Shown piece by piece: positions 33,460-43,189 of a stretch of DNA of 64,000 nt. The notes under the pieces were generated by a model. The model was given only the letters and a program-made list of their open reading frames with translations, ran no database searches and had not been told where the DNA came from. The DNA is from Chitinophagaceae bacterium. GTDB lineage: Bacteria; Bacteroidota; Bacteroidia; Chitinophagales; Chitinophagaceae. The DNA is taken from positions 62,001-126,000 of the forward strand of contig JAEUVJ010000053.1 in the NCBI GenBank assembly GCA_016787085.1. Direction: 5' to 3'. Each line of letters begins with the position of its first letter. The first letter of the stretch is position 1. The position numbers were made by a program, and so were the translations under genes.

Positions 33460-35091
33460 TTAGTGACCTCCGGCGATTTGCTGATCAAAGTCGATACCCT
33501 GTTTCCGAAGTTCGCTTCTGCTTTTGATAGTATGCCATGCCAGATAAGCAAAACAGGCCAAAGGAACGATATAGGACATATGTGTCCATGGACCTGTAGT
33601 GATACCGTTTACTTCGGTACCAAGGTCAAGGTCTATCAAAGCTCCCTGTGCAGGAGGGATAATGGCCCCTCCCAATATCATCATGATAAGGAATGCGGAA
33701 CCCTGGCTGGTGTATTTACCCAACCCTGCCACGGCAAGAGAAAAAATACAGGGCCACATGACAGAACAGCAAAGCCCGCAGGCAATGATGCAGTAATTGG
33801 CAAACATCCCTTTAGTGAACAAGGATATCAAAATAAATACTGCTGCCAAAACAGATACAGTAAGAAGAAGTTTAACTGGCTTTTCCTGCGAATATAAATT
33901 GGCGCCGACAAGAAAGGCGATCATTATCCAGTACCACTTAAAATCACTGATGTCATTTCCTTTGACATAATTTGCGAGACAAATAATGCCGAACGCAACA
34001 AAAGGTACAATTATTACCAGCAGTCTTTTAGTGGCTTTACTGACATTGAATACACTCACAGCACCTGTCCAGCGTCCGATCATCAAACTGCCCCAGTAAA
34101 GGGCAATAAGGTGAGAATTATGTTTTTCGTCGTATCCTCCAAACTCAGGTCGTTTAAGAAAAGCGCCGAAGTTATTGTCAATAGTTACTTCCACGCCGAC
34201 GTAAACAAAGATGGCGATCATCCCTAACACAAGCTGCGGATATTGCATAGCGCCCCATCCGTGTTTGTTTTTCCCTGCGGCAATCATGCTTCCAAACAGG
34301 ATAGCCAGGATAATAATTAAAGAAGCATAGATCACTACAGATTTAGCTATACCGGTATTTTCTTTTATCCAATCAGCAAAAAGAACCGGCAAGAAGATAA
34401 TTCCGATCGCCAACAATGCCTGCATAGCTTTCGGGCTTTTTTCAAGCGTTTCATCGCTTGTCACTTTTGGCAATTTTGAAAATCCGAAGATCAAAGCGGC
34501 CAGTGTGAATAAGCCGGCCAGGAAGAAGTACACGGTCTCAATATTACCAATAGTGGCTTCTTTGGTACTGGTAGCGCTGCCAAAGAGCATGAAACTTACA
34601 GCCAAAGGGCCTAGCAAAGTGCCAAAAGAGTTTACACCACCAGCCATGTTGAGACGATGTGCTCCTGTTTCCGGAGAACCCATGGCAATAGCAAATGGCT
34701 GGGCCGCTGTTTGCTGAAGAGAGAACCCCAGAGCTATAATAAAAAATGCTACCAGCACCATTCCGAATGTTGGATTAGCAGAGGTGCTGATCAACGCAAG
34801 GGCTAATGCACCTACAACGGAAATAATTAATCCATAAATGATCCCTTTTTTGTAGCCGATCTTATTCAGGATATCCACATTGCTCATATACGACATCAGG
34901 TACAGTATTAGCGAACCATAGAAATAAGCGCCATAAAACGCTGACCCTATCAGTTGGGACTGTAGCTGATCAAGATCAAAGAACTTTTTACAAAAAGGGA
35001 TAAAGATACTGTTGCTGGCCGCAACGAATCCCCAGAAGAAGAACACAATGATAAGTGTTCCGAACTGGGACCATTTTGTTTGTTGATTCAT
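33460..35091 (-). CDS. FucP/GluP-type sugar:H+ symporter (MFS)
   Basis: The 543-aa membrane protein has about twelve helices or more. It matches the FHS branch: GFVAASNSIFIPFCKKFF in helix 1, GFSLQQTAAQPFAIAMGSPETG, and RLNMAGGVNSFGTLLGP. FHS proteins carry L-fucose, glucose or galactose with protons. The adjacent glucokinase suggests glucose. It is about 100 aa longer than E. coli FucP, because of added hydrophobic segments in the second half (HGWGAMQYPQLVLGM region). It is transcribed away from glgA. Confidence 0.9.
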   Translation of the reverse strand: MNQQTKWSQFGTLIIVFFFWGFVAASNSIFIPFCKKFFDLDQLQSQLIGSAFYGAYFYGSLILYLMSYMSNVDILNKIGYKKGIIYGLIISVVGALALALISTSANPTFGMVLVAFFIIALGFSLQQTAAQPFAIAMGSPETGAHRLNMAGGVNSFGTLLGPLAVSFMLFGSATSTKEATIGNIETVYFFLAGLFTLAALIFGFSKLPKVTSDETLEKSPKAMQALLAIGIIFLPVLFADWIKENTGIAKSVVIYASLIIILAILFGSMIAAGKNKHGWGAMQYPQLVLGMIAIFVYVGVEVTIDNNFGAFLKRPEFGGYDEKHNSHLIALYWGSLMIGRWTGAVSVFNVSKATKRLLVIIVPFVAFGIICLANYVKGNDISDFKWYWIMIAFLVGANLYSQEKPVKLLLTVSVLAAVFILISLFTKGMFANYCIIACGLCCSVMWPCIFSLAVAGLGKYTSQGSAFLIMMILGGAIIPPAQGALIDLDLGTEVNGITTGPWTHMSYIVPLACFAYLAWHTIKSRSELRKQGIDFDQQIAGGH

Positions 35092-35229
35092 AGCAATCGG
35101 GGGTTTTGTATTTGTGGGGCTGAAAATAGAAATAAATCAGATAGCCTGTGAAATTTTTTACCTCCATTATTGCACATTCAAAAAATCACCTTACTTTGAA
35201 GTACTATTTCTTCAATACAATATCCCCGG

Positions 35230-36654
35230 ATGGAAATTATTCATGTAGCAGCAGAGTGTTATCCGGTCGCTAAAGCCGGAGGTCTCGGTGATGTAGTGGG
35301 TTCTTTACCTAAATACCAGACCGAGCTTGGGCATGTCGCTAAAGTGGTAATGCCGATGTACCGCACCAAATTCCTGTACACCCATCAGTGGGAACTGGTA
35401 CATGAAGGCAGTCAGTATCTCGGCTCACACTGGTTTCACTACAGTGTGATCAAAGAAAAGTCCAATAAGCTGGGGTTCGACCTTTACCTGATAGATATCA
35501 ATGGCCTGCTGGACCGTGAAAAGATCTACGGCTATGATGATGATACCGAAAGGTTCATTGCATTCCAGGTGGCTTTTTGCGACTGGTTATCCCGCTGGCA
35601 GCATCTTCCCGATGTGGTCCATTGCCACGATCATCATACCGGCCTTATTCCCTTTATGATGAAGCATTGTTATGCTTTCCGTTTCAAACTCGCCCATACT
35701 CCGACAGTCTTTACCGTGCATAACGGGCAATACCAGGGATGGATCGGCTGGGATAAGTATTATTATATACCCGGTTATGATAGCTGGAACTGGGGCCTGC
35801 TGGACTGGAACAATAACATCAACCCAATGGCCTCGGCGGTAAAGTGTGCATGGAAGGTAACTACGGTCAGCCATAGCTACCTGGATGAATTGAAACATTC
35901 TGCCAACGGGCTCGAAAACCTGTTCGAATATGAAAAAGGAAAAAGCTTTGGCGTTCTGAATGGAATTGACACAGATGTATGGGATCCGCAGACCGATAGT
36001 TTTCTTATCAAGAACTACGATAAAGAACTTGTTGATAAAGGCAAAAAGAAGAACAAAAAGGAGATCTGCGGCCAGTTTGGGCTGGATGAAGATAAACCGC
36101 TGATCGCCTTTATCGGCAGGCTGGTAGGAGAGAAGGCGGCTGACCTGTTGCCCGAAGCTATCAGTCAATCCATTTACCAGCATCATGGTAAGGCTAATTT
36201 TCTTGTTCTGGGATCGGGAGAGCCGCAACTGGAAGATCAACTGGACAATATGAAGCACCAGTTCAACGGGTATTTCAACTCCTATATAGGCTATAACGAG
36301 CCGCTCAGCCATATGATCTATGCCGGCTCCGATTTTTTGCTGATGCCAAGCCGCATTGAACCCTGCGGGCTTAACCAGATGTATGCATTGCGATACGGTA
36401 CGGTACCTATGGTACGAAGTGTCGGCGGATTAAAGGATACGATAAGGGATTTCGGCGATACGCAGGGCTTTGGTATCCGGTTCGATCAACCAAGTGTCGG
36501 AGACATCACTTATTCGGTAGGGCGGGCGCTGGACCTTTACCATAACAAACAGGACTTGTATCAATGGATGCGTGGTTACATGATGACGATTGATCATTCC
36601 TGGGACTCGTCGGCACAGCAATATATTGATCTGTACCGGTCATTGAAAAACTGA
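35230..36654 (+). CDS. glgA: Glycogen synthase (GT5)
   Basis: The 474-aa protein adds glucose from ADP-glucose to the end of a glucan chain. The N-terminal ADP-glucose site is KAGGLGDVVGSLP (Lys15). The C-terminal GT-B half has IAFIGRLVGEKAADLL and the catalytic SRIEPCGLNQMYALRYG with the key Glu. It is the bacterial GT5 type, of normal length, and starts at the ATG at 35230. glgC follows after 96 bp, and both act in the same pathway; glgB lies at 48354. Confidence 0.95.
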   Translation: MEIIHVAAECYPVAKAGGLGDVVGSLPKYQTELGHVAKVVMPMYRTKFLYTHQWELVHEGSQYLGSHWFHYSVIKEKSNKLGFDLYLIDINGLLDREKIYGYDDDTERFIAFQVAFCDWLSRWQHLPDVVHCHDHHTGLIPFMMKHCYAFRFKLAHTPTVFTVHNGQYQGWIGWDKYYYIPGYDSWNWGLLDWNNNINPMASAVKCAWKVTTVSHSYLDELKHSANGLENLFEYEKGKSFGVLNGIDTDVWDPQTDSFLIKNYDKELVDKGKKKNKKEICGQFGLDEDKPLIAFIGRLVGEKAADLLPEAISQSIYQHHGKANFLVLGSGEPQLEDQLDNMKHQFNGYFNSYIGYNEPLSHMIYAGSDFLLMPSRIEPCGLNQMYALRYGTVPMVRSVGGLKDTIRDFGDTQGFGIRFDQPSVGDITYSVGRALDLYHNKQDLYQWMRGYMMTIDHSWDSSAQQYIDLYRSLKN

Positions 36655-36750
36655 TATCCTCCTGAAATGACCGTTATTTTTCCGGTGTCATGCATTTATA
36701 TACCAATTGTTACTTAACTTTTCTGCGAATATTTTAAACTCTGATTGCTT

Positions 36751-38031
36751 ATGTCTATCGCTAAAGAAATTCTCAGCATCATACTTGGCGGCGGGGCCGG
36801 TTCACGATTATATCCTTTAACAGCCAGCCGGTCCAAGCCTGCAGTTCCCATTGCGGGAAAGTACCGTCTTGTGGATATACCGATCTCCAATTGCATCAAT
36901 TCAGGCATCAACAGGATGTTTGTACTGACGCAGTTCAATTCTGCCTCGCTGAACAGGCATATCAAGAATACGTATCACTTCAGCGCTTTCAGTACCGCCT
37001 TTGTGGATATACTGGCAGCGGAACAAACCCCCGATAATCCTGCCTGGTTCCAGGGAACTGCGGATGCCGTAAGGCAAAGTCTGCGCCATGTAACACCATT
37101 TGAAAGCGATTACATCCTGATACTTTCCGGCGACCAGCTTTACCAGATGGATTTCCAGGCCATGCTGGATAATCATAAAAAAGCAGGAGCAGATATTTCT
37201 ATTGCTACGATACCTGTGGGTGACAGGGAAGCTCCTGAGTTTGGTATTTTAAAAGAAGATGAGAATGGTCTTATTGCCGCGTTTATTGAAAAGCCAAAGA
37301 AAGAAGTGCTGAAGGACTGGATCAGCGATACCGGGGATGACATGAGAAAGGCCGGAAGGATATACCTGGCTTCTATGGGTATCTATATTTTCAACCGTAA
37401 GCTGTTGTTTGATTATCTGCAAAACGAATTCCTGGAAGCCACTGATTTCGGGAAAGAGATCATTCCGCAATCTATCAGCAAATGCAAGGTAGCCAGCTAC
37501 CAGTATGACGGCTACTGGACTGATATCGGGAATATTTATTCTTTCTTTGAGGCCAACATCGGTTTAACAGAAGATCTTCCTGATTTTAATCTCTTTGATA
37601 ATAATAATGCCATCTATACCCGTGCCCGTATGTTACCGCCTGCTAAAGTCAGCGGCACTACGCTGGAGAAAACAGTGATCGCAGAAGGGACGATCATCAA
37701 TGCATCCAGGATGGAAAAATCAGTGGTAGGTATCCGTTCCCGTATCGGGCATGGCTCCACGGTGATCAATACCTATATGATGGGAAGCGATTATTATGAA
37801 ACACTGCAGGATATGGCGAGTGACCAGGCCAAAGGCATCCCGCTGCTGGGTATCGGTAACCGCTGTTATATAAAGAATGCTATACTTGATAAGAATTGCC
37901 GTATCGGCGATGATGTTCGCATCAATGGCGGCCCCCATTTAGAGAATACGGATCATTCACTCTATACCATTAAGGACGGTATTGTAGTGGTAAAAAAAGG
38001 GTCGGTCATTCCCAATGGCTATGTTATCTGA
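36751..38031 (+). CDS. glgC: Glucose-1-phosphate adenylyltransferase (ADP-glucose pyrophosphorylase)
   Basis: The 426-aa protein makes ADP-glucose, the substrate of GlgA, from glucose-1-phosphate and ATP. The N-terminal nucleotidyltransferase loop is ILGGGAGSRLYPLTASRSKPAVP, with GTADAVRQ and the sugar-phosphate segment FIEKPKKE. The C-terminal half is a left-handed beta-helix (hexapeptide repeats) with the usual C-terminal end GYVI. This is the allosteric control step of glycogen synthesis. The ATG at 36751 is used; a TTG at 36745 is less likely. A terminator follows at once. Confidence 0.95.
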   Translation: MSIAKEILSIILGGGAGSRLYPLTASRSKPAVPIAGKYRLVDIPISNCINSGINRMFVLTQFNSASLNRHIKNTYHFSAFSTAFVDILAAEQTPDNPAWFQGTADAVRQSLRHVTPFESDYILILSGDQLYQMDFQAMLDNHKKAGADISIATIPVGDREAPEFGILKEDENGLIAAFIEKPKKEVLKDWISDTGDDMRKAGRIYLASMGIYIFNRKLLFDYLQNEFLEATDFGKEIIPQSISKCKVASYQYDGYWTDIGNIYSFFEANIGLTEDLPDFNLFDNNNAIYTRARMLPPAKVSGTTLEKTVIAEGTIINASRMEKSVVGIRSRIGHGSTVINTYMMGSDYYETLQDMASDQAKGIPLLGIGNRCYIKNAILDKNCRIGDDVRINGGPHLENTDHSLYTIKDGIVVVKKGSVIPNGYVI

Positions 38032-38041
38032 TAAATTGTGT

Positions 38042-38066
38042 AAAGGGGGCAAACGCCTCCTTTTTT
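38042..38066 (+). terminator. Intrinsic terminator after glgC
   Basis: GGGGGC pairs with GCCTCC (one G-T wobble) around loop AAAC, extended by AAA/TTT, and is followed by six T. It separates glgA-glgC from the transporter-amylase unit. Confidence 0.85.
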
Positions 38067-38145
38067 GTTAGCTGATTAAAATGTGTACTTGTTACATAAA
38101 AGTTCTTAACTTCCGTTTTACTGCATAACTAAAATTGCGATTGCT

Positions 38146-39531
38146 ATGGCTTCTTCCTCTTATGTTATTGACAAAGATGACCTGGTCCCCAAACCTCGCT
38201 TAAGTTTCTGGCAGATATTCAACATGAGCTTTGGATTTCTGGGAATCCAATTCGGATTTGCATTACAAAACTCAAACGCCAGCGGGATACTCCGCAATTA
38301 TGGCGCTGATGTAGAACACTTATCCTGGTTTTGGCTAGCTGCTCCATTGGTGGGATTGATCGTACAGCCAATTGTGGGTTACTACAGCGATAAAACATGG
38401 AACCGTTTAGGAAGACGAAGACCTTATTTTTTGGCCGGCGCAATTTTATCTTCCAGCGCATTAGCCTTAATGCCTAATGCGGGTATTCTTGGAGAGATCG
38501 CTCCTTTGGTTATAATAGGCGCCGCCTTCCTGATGATCATGGATGCCTGTTTCAATCTTGCCATGGAACCTTTTCGGGCATTGGTTGCCGATAACCTTCC
38601 CGATTCGCAAAGAACAATGGGATTTTCCATTCAAACTTTCCTGATAGGCATTGGCGCTGTAGTCGGATCTTTTTTGCCATATATCCTGCATAACTGGGCA
38701 GGTATTTCGAATGAGGCGCCGGCGGGAGTTGTAGCCGCTAATGTTAAGACTGCATTTTATATTGGTGCAGCTGTTTTTATTCTCAGCATTATCTGGACGG
38801 TAATTAAAACAAAAGAATACCCGCCTGCAGAATATGAAAAGTATCATGGCAAAGCTGAAGAAGGCCATTCCCTTTTCAGGAGTATTTTTTCAGATCTGCG
38901 TAAGATGCCGCGAACGATGAAGCAACTGGGGCTGGTTCAATTCTTCAGTTGGTTTGCCTTGTTCGGGATGTGGGTATTTACAACAGATTCTATTGCCACA
39001 CATATTTTTCATCTACCAATAGAAGACAAAAGTTCAAAAATGTACCGTGAGGCTCAGGACTGGACAGGTGTGATCTTTGCTGTGTATAATGCTGTGTCTG
39101 CCGCCTGGGCATTATGTCTGCCTTCTATTGCAGCAAAGATCGGTCGCAAAAAGACCCATGCCCTTTCACTCATCATCGGGGGTATTGGTTTGATATCTTT
39201 TTTCTTTGCACCCAATAAAGAATTCCTGATCTTCTCCATGGCTTGTGTAGGTATAGCCTGGGCCAGTATCCTTGCCATGCCTTATGTGATCCTTTCCAGT
39301 TCCATCCCTCCGGGAAAGATGGGTATCTATATGGGTATCTTTAATTTCTTTATCACGCTTCCTCAAATATTGAATGGGATCATCGGCGGCCCTATGGTAA
39401 AAAATATTTATAATAACCAGCCGGTATATGCGATCGTACTGGCAGGTATTTTTATGTTATGTGCTGCAGTAAGTGTTATTTATGTGTATGACCCCGGCGC
39501 GGCGAAAATTCAGAAAGAAAAAAAATCATAA
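38146..39531 (+). CDS. MFS transporter, SLC45/sucrose-maltose:H+ symporter-like
   Basis: The 461-aa protein has twelve predicted helices. The first loop has the MFS signature in the SLC45 style: VGYYSDKTWNRLGRRRPYFL, with GRRRPYF typical of disaccharide symporters. The second half has the matching loop IAAKIGRKKTHALS. A segment with SSSIPPGKMGIYMGIFNFF is typical of glycoside-pentoside or sucrose-type carriers. The amylase gene starts 9 bp downstream, so the likely substrate is maltose or a maltodextrin released by that enzyme. Bacteroidota often place this carrier in maltose loci. Confidence 0.9.
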   Translation: MASSSYVIDKDDLVPKPRLSFWQIFNMSFGFLGIQFGFALQNSNASGILRNYGADVEHLSWFWLAAPLVGLIVQPIVGYYSDKTWNRLGRRRPYFLAGAILSSSALALMPNAGILGEIAPLVIIGAAFLMIMDACFNLAMEPFRALVADNLPDSQRTMGFSIQTFLIGIGAVVGSFLPYILHNWAGISNEAPAGVVAANVKTAFYIGAAVFILSIIWTVIKTKEYPPAEYEKYHGKAEEGHSLFRSIFSDLRKMPRTMKQLGLVQFFSWFALFGMWVFTTDSIATHIFHLPIEDKSSKMYREAQDWTGVIFAVYNAVSAAWALCLPSIAAKIGRKKTHALSLIIGGIGLISFFFAPNKEFLIFSMACVGIAWASILAMPYVILSSSIPPGKMGIYMGIFNFFITLPQILNGIIGGPMVKNIYNNQPVYAIVLAGIFMLCAAVSVIYVYDPGAAKIQKEKKS

Positions 39532-39540
39532 CCAGCTGCG

Positions 39541-41433
39541 ATGAAAAAAATCCTTTTTCTCATTTTCCTGTTCACGGCTCTTCATAGCCTTGCAACCGAT
39601 CCTTACAGGGTCTATCCCTCCAATTGGTGGGTGGGTATGAAAAACCAGCAGCTCCAGTTAATGATCCATCAGGAAAACATTGCGAATATTATTCCCATGT
39701 ACAAGCTTCCGGCTACGGGAATGAAACTGGCTGATGGCATCACCTTAAAAGCTGTCCACCGGGCAGAGAATCCTAATTATGTTTTTATTGACCTGACCAT
39801 TGATAAAAATGCAAGACCAGGCGTCCGTACATTATCGTTTCCCAAACCAGGAGCTCCATTCACTATTCCGTACGAACTCAAAGCCCGAAGCAAAGACAAC
39901 GGTAAAACAAGAACGCAAGGAATAACGTCCAAAGATTTTATCTACCTGATGATCCCCGACCGTTTTGCCAACGGCGATCCCTCCAATGATGTGATTGACG
40001 ACTACAGGGATAAAGGCAATGACAGGAAAAGTATGTTCTCCCGCCATGGCGGCGATTTCAAAGGCATACAGGATCGTTTTGCGTATTTCAACCAGCTTGG
40101 CGTGACGGCATTATGGCTTACTCCCGTGATCGAGAATAATACCGATAAAATGAAGGAATGGGGAAATGATATAGCAGGCTATCATGGATACTGGTTCACG
40201 GACCATTACCAGGTGGACAAACGTCTCGGTGGTAATGAAGGCTATCTTGAATTTTGCAACGAAGCGCATAAGAAAGGGTTGAAAGTGATACAGGATGCCG
40301 TCTATAATCATGTGAGCAGGCAGCATTGGTTTGCGCTTGATCCGCCTTCGAAGGACTGGATCAATAACTGGCTTTCTTTTACGGGACCCAGTCACAGAGA
40401 AGAAACCTTGTTCGACCCGTATGCTTCCGCCTATGATAAAAAGCAGATGCTCGATGGCTGGTTCATTGATCACCTGCCCGACCTGAACCTGCGTAATCTT
40501 TTTCTCGCCAATTTCCTGGTACAACATGCCATCTGGACCACTGAATACTTTGGTATTGACGGATGGAGGGTGGATACTTACAAATATTGCGACGAAGCCT
40601 TTCTGAACCGGGTGAATAAAGCATTGGAAACAGAGTTTCCCGGCATCACCATTTTTGGTGAAGCGTGGGTGAATACACCCATTGCCAATGCTTATTTTAC
40701 GCAAAACAGTATGAACGTCCCCTTTAAACACAATGCCAATAGTGTAATAGATTTCCAGGCTTGTTTTGGTATGCTGGCGGGGATGGGACTCTCGCAGGGA
40801 TGGACGGATGGGGTGAACAAACTATATATGACGATGGCGCAGGATATCGTGTATAAAGATCCGATGCGTAACTGTACTTTTCTCGACAACCACGATATGG
40901 ACCGGGTGTTCTCCATGGTGGATGAAGATGTCGCCAAATTGAAAATGGGGTTGACATGGCTGCTGACGTTACGGGGCATCCCGCAATTGTATTATGGTAC
41001 GGAGGTATTGATGAAAAATAAGAAAACAGGATTGGATGGGGCATCGGTAAGAGAAGATTTTCCCGGCGGATGGAGCGATGACGCTGTCAATAAGTTCATC
41101 GCAGCAGGAAGAAATGATAAAGAGAATGATGTTTTTAATTATACTGCCAGGCTGGCTACATTCCGGAAAACATCTTCTGCATTGACCACCGGTAAGACCA
41201 CACAGTTCGTCCCGGCCAATGGTGTCTATACATACTTCCGCTATGATATGAAGCAAACCGTAATGGTGATCGTCAATACCAGCGATAAAGCGGCTAAGCC
41301 AGACTGGGATCGCTTTACGGAAAGAACCAGGGGATTTACAAAGATCAGGAACGTTGCTTCAGATAAAATAAGTTCTTTCGATGAGTTGCAATTGCAGCCA
41401 AGGGAATCTGTGGTACTGGAATTAATGAAATAG
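39541..41433 (+). CDS. GH13 alpha-amylase/neopullulanase, SusA-like
   Basis: The 630-aa protein has a signal peptide (residues 1-20), an N-terminal beta-sandwich (about 25-135), and a GH13 (beta/alpha)8 barrel. The catalytic residues are the nucleophile Asp345 in GWRVDTY, the acid/base Glu374 in FGEAWV, and Asp452 in LDNHDMDR. A C-terminal beta domain ends at residue 630. The pattern matches SusA and cyclomaltodextrinases, which cut alpha-1,4 bonds in small maltodextrins in the periplasm. It is co-transcribed with the MFS carrier (9 bp gap). No SusC/D pair is in the window. Confidence 0.93.
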   Translation: MKKILFLIFLFTALHSLATDPYRVYPSNWWVGMKNQQLQLMIHQENIANIIPMYKLPATGMKLADGITLKAVHRAENPNYVFIDLTIDKNARPGVRTLSFPKPGAPFTIPYELKARSKDNGKTRTQGITSKDFIYLMIPDRFANGDPSNDVIDDYRDKGNDRKSMFSRHGGDFKGIQDRFAYFNQLGVTALWLTPVIENNTDKMKEWGNDIAGYHGYWFTDHYQVDKRLGGNEGYLEFCNEAHKKGLKVIQDAVYNHVSRQHWFALDPPSKDWINNWLSFTGPSHREETLFDPYASAYDKKQMLDGWFIDHLPDLNLRNLFLANFLVQHAIWTTEYFGIDGWRVDTYKYCDEAFLNRVNKALETEFPGITIFGEAWVNTPIANAYFTQNSMNVPFKHNANSVIDFQACFGMLAGMGLSQGWTDGVNKLYMTMAQDIVYKDPMRNCTFLDNHDMDRVFSMVDEDVAKLKMGLTWLLTLRGIPQLYYGTEVLMKNKKTGLDGASVREDFPGGWSDDAVNKFIAAGRNDKENDVFNYTARLATFRKTSSALTTGKTTQFVPANGVYTYFRYDMKQTVMVIVNTSDKAAKPDWDRFTERTRGFTKIRNVASDKISSFDELQLQPRESVVLELMK

Positions 41434-41471
41434 TTTTTTGGCTAAATTCATGGCCTCATTAACCATGTATC

Positions 41472-42467
41472 ATGAGAATAGCTTTCTTCAGCACCAAATC
41501 ATACGACAGGGAAACGTTTGACCGGTTGAATAATAACGGGCATCACGAGATTACTTATTTCGATTCCTCGCTGAACAGCAAGACATTTCCATTGGCAAAG
41601 GGGTATGATGCTGTTTGCATTTTTGTCAACGACCGTGTGAAAAAAAAGGAAACGGTTGACGGACTTGCTTCCGTTGGTGTCAAACTGGTCGCCCTGCGAT
41701 GCGCCGGTTTCAATAACGTGGACCTCGAAGGATTGGCAAATCATAACATCAAAGTAGTGCGGGTGCCTGCTTATTCGCCCGAAGCAGTGGCAGAACATGC
41801 GGTAGCGCTTATCATGACGCTGAACCGCAAAACACATAAAGCGTATAACCGGGTAAGGGAAAATAATTTTTCCCTTGAAAAGCTGACCGGGTTCACCATA
41901 CATGGCAAAACGGCGGGTGTGATTGGCACAGGTAAGATCGGGCAGGCCTTTATCCGCATCATGCAGGGATTTGGCTGTAACGTGATCGCCTATGACAAAT
42001 ACCCGCTGGATGAATTGAAAAGTACAGGAGTGGAATATTGCTCTTTGGATAACCTGCTCAGGCAAAGCGACATCATCTCCCTGCATTGCCCGCTGCTGCC
42101 GGAAACGCATCACCTGATGAACAAGGAGGCTTTTGGCAAAATGAAAAAGGACGCCATGCTCATCAATACCAGCCGCGGGGCCGTAATAGATACACAGGCT
42201 GCTATTGAAGCCTTAAAAAGCGGACAGCTGGGTTATCTCGGTATTGATGTGTATGAGCAGGAGGAAAAATTGTTCTTCAAAGACCTTTCCGATAGCATCG
42301 TGCCCGACGATACCATTGCACGGCTGACCACTTTCCCGAATGTGTTGATCACAGGACACCAGGGTTTCTTTACCACTGAAGCATTAGAGCAGATCGCTAC
42401 GGTGACGCTGAACAATATCAGTGATTTTGAGAAAGGAAGGGTATTGAAGAATGAAGTAATATTGTGA
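41472..42467 (+). CDS. ldhA: D-lactate dehydrogenase-like 2-hydroxyacid dehydrogenase
   Basis: The 331-aa protein has the D-2-hydroxyacid dehydrogenase plan: catalytic-domain start MRIAFFSTKSYD, the NAD Rossmann motif GVIGTGKIGQAF, the Arg-bearing INTSRGAVID, the Glu-bearing DVYEQEEKLFF, and the His-bearing TGHQGFF. The match to fermentative D-lactate dehydrogenase is good, including KLFF. It reduces pyruvate to D-lactate with NADH. It lies 38 bp after the amylase and may share its transcript. Confidence 0.9.
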   Translation: MRIAFFSTKSYDRETFDRLNNNGHHEITYFDSSLNSKTFPLAKGYDAVCIFVNDRVKKKETVDGLASVGVKLVALRCAGFNNVDLEGLANHNIKVVRVPAYSPEAVAEHAVALIMTLNRKTHKAYNRVRENNFSLEKLTGFTIHGKTAGVIGTGKIGQAFIRIMQGFGCNVIAYDKYPLDELKSTGVEYCSLDNLLRQSDIISLHCPLLPETHHLMNKEAFGKMKKDAMLINTSRGAVIDTQAAIEALKSGQLGYLGIDVYEQEEKLFFKDLSDSIVPDDTIARLTTFPNVLITGHQGFFTTEALEQIATVTLNNISDFEKGRVLKNEVIL

Positions 42468-42961
42468 AAAGGAGGTTGTATTGCCGAAACTACAGAGGAT
42501 CTTGCATAAACAGGGTTAAGAGTATGAAAATCAGAACGACAATATCAAGTCCGGGATTTTTTAAAGTTTCGTATTTTCTACAATACACACGTTAGTGGCA
42601 ATGCCTAATAGAATTGCGTTTTTCATAGGGAGCGACAACCAGCATATCGATTACTACTGGTGGGAGATATTTATTTCGGTTGACAGATAACGCAGGACGA
42701 CACTTTCGCTTCCCGTTTGACATCTTACATTGTTGGACGGACTTATCCACATAGACCTAAATAAGTTTTCAAAACAAGAGTTTCGTAAAAATAAAATCGC
42801 TAATTTGGCGATACCACTAAAGCATCTATAAACCATGAACTCGCAAGAAACGCATGGGATAGGTGTTTTTTTATGCGACTAAGTTCTTTGACTATTGTTA
42901 TTAGCTGTTGAATATCTTTTAACCACTAAGAAAAAGATATTTATTAACCCAAACAGCAGCT
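42468..42961. other. Intergenic region at the left of a possible inserted segment
   Basis: About 490 bp with no gene longer than 60 codons. It contains the left copy of the 11-bp inverted repeat (42591-42601), a 29-codon frame from 42601 that stops at 42690, and a small hairpin (TCGC-TAATTTG-GCGA near 42807). The base composition is AT-rich compared with ldhA and glgB. A 60-aa minus-strand frame at 42654-42836 has no support. Confidence 0.5.
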
Positions 42962-43132
42962 ATGACAAGCCAAGTAAAGTGGTGCTGCCATCAACCGAGA
43001 CTACATTTAGTTAAGGTTAGGTATTACATAGATAAAAAAACAGGGGAAGAATTTTATTCCACCCCTGAAAGACCTTTCATGCTGGTCGTCTATTGTAATT
43101 CTTGCAATTGGCACGAGTTAGTTACGAGCTAA
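42962..43132 (+). CDS. Small Cys-rich (zinc-ribbon-like) ORF, 56 aa
   Basis: The frame encodes 56 residues with a CC-H near the start (WCCH at residues 7-10) and a CNSC near the end (residues 45-48), with basic residues between them (HLVKVRYY). The spacing suggests a compact zinc-ribbon-like fold. The N-terminus is MTSQVKW and the C-terminus is HELVTS. A hairpin follows 12 bp after the stop. I do not recognise the protein. It lies inside the inverted-repeat segment and could be a real small protein or a chance frame. Confidence 0.4.
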   Translation: MTSQVKWCCHQPRLHLVKVRYYIDKKTGEEFYSTPERPFMLVVYCNSCNWHELVTS

Positions 43133-43143
43133 CTCAACCACAC

Positions 43144-43167
43144 GGTCTGACATTTATATGTCGGACT
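43144..43167 (+). terminator. Hairpin after the small Cys-rich ORF
   Basis: A 9-bp stem, GTCTGACAT with ATGTCGGAC (one G-T pair), has loop TTAT. There is no long T-run after it, so termination is plausible but not certain. Confidence 0.5.
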
Positions 43168-43189
43168 ATTATTAAAACATTCCAGTAAC

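Noticed and set aside
42654..42836. 60-aa minus-strand frame in the accessory gap
   Set aside because: No RBS, no domain and no hydrophobic or Cys pattern that would support it.
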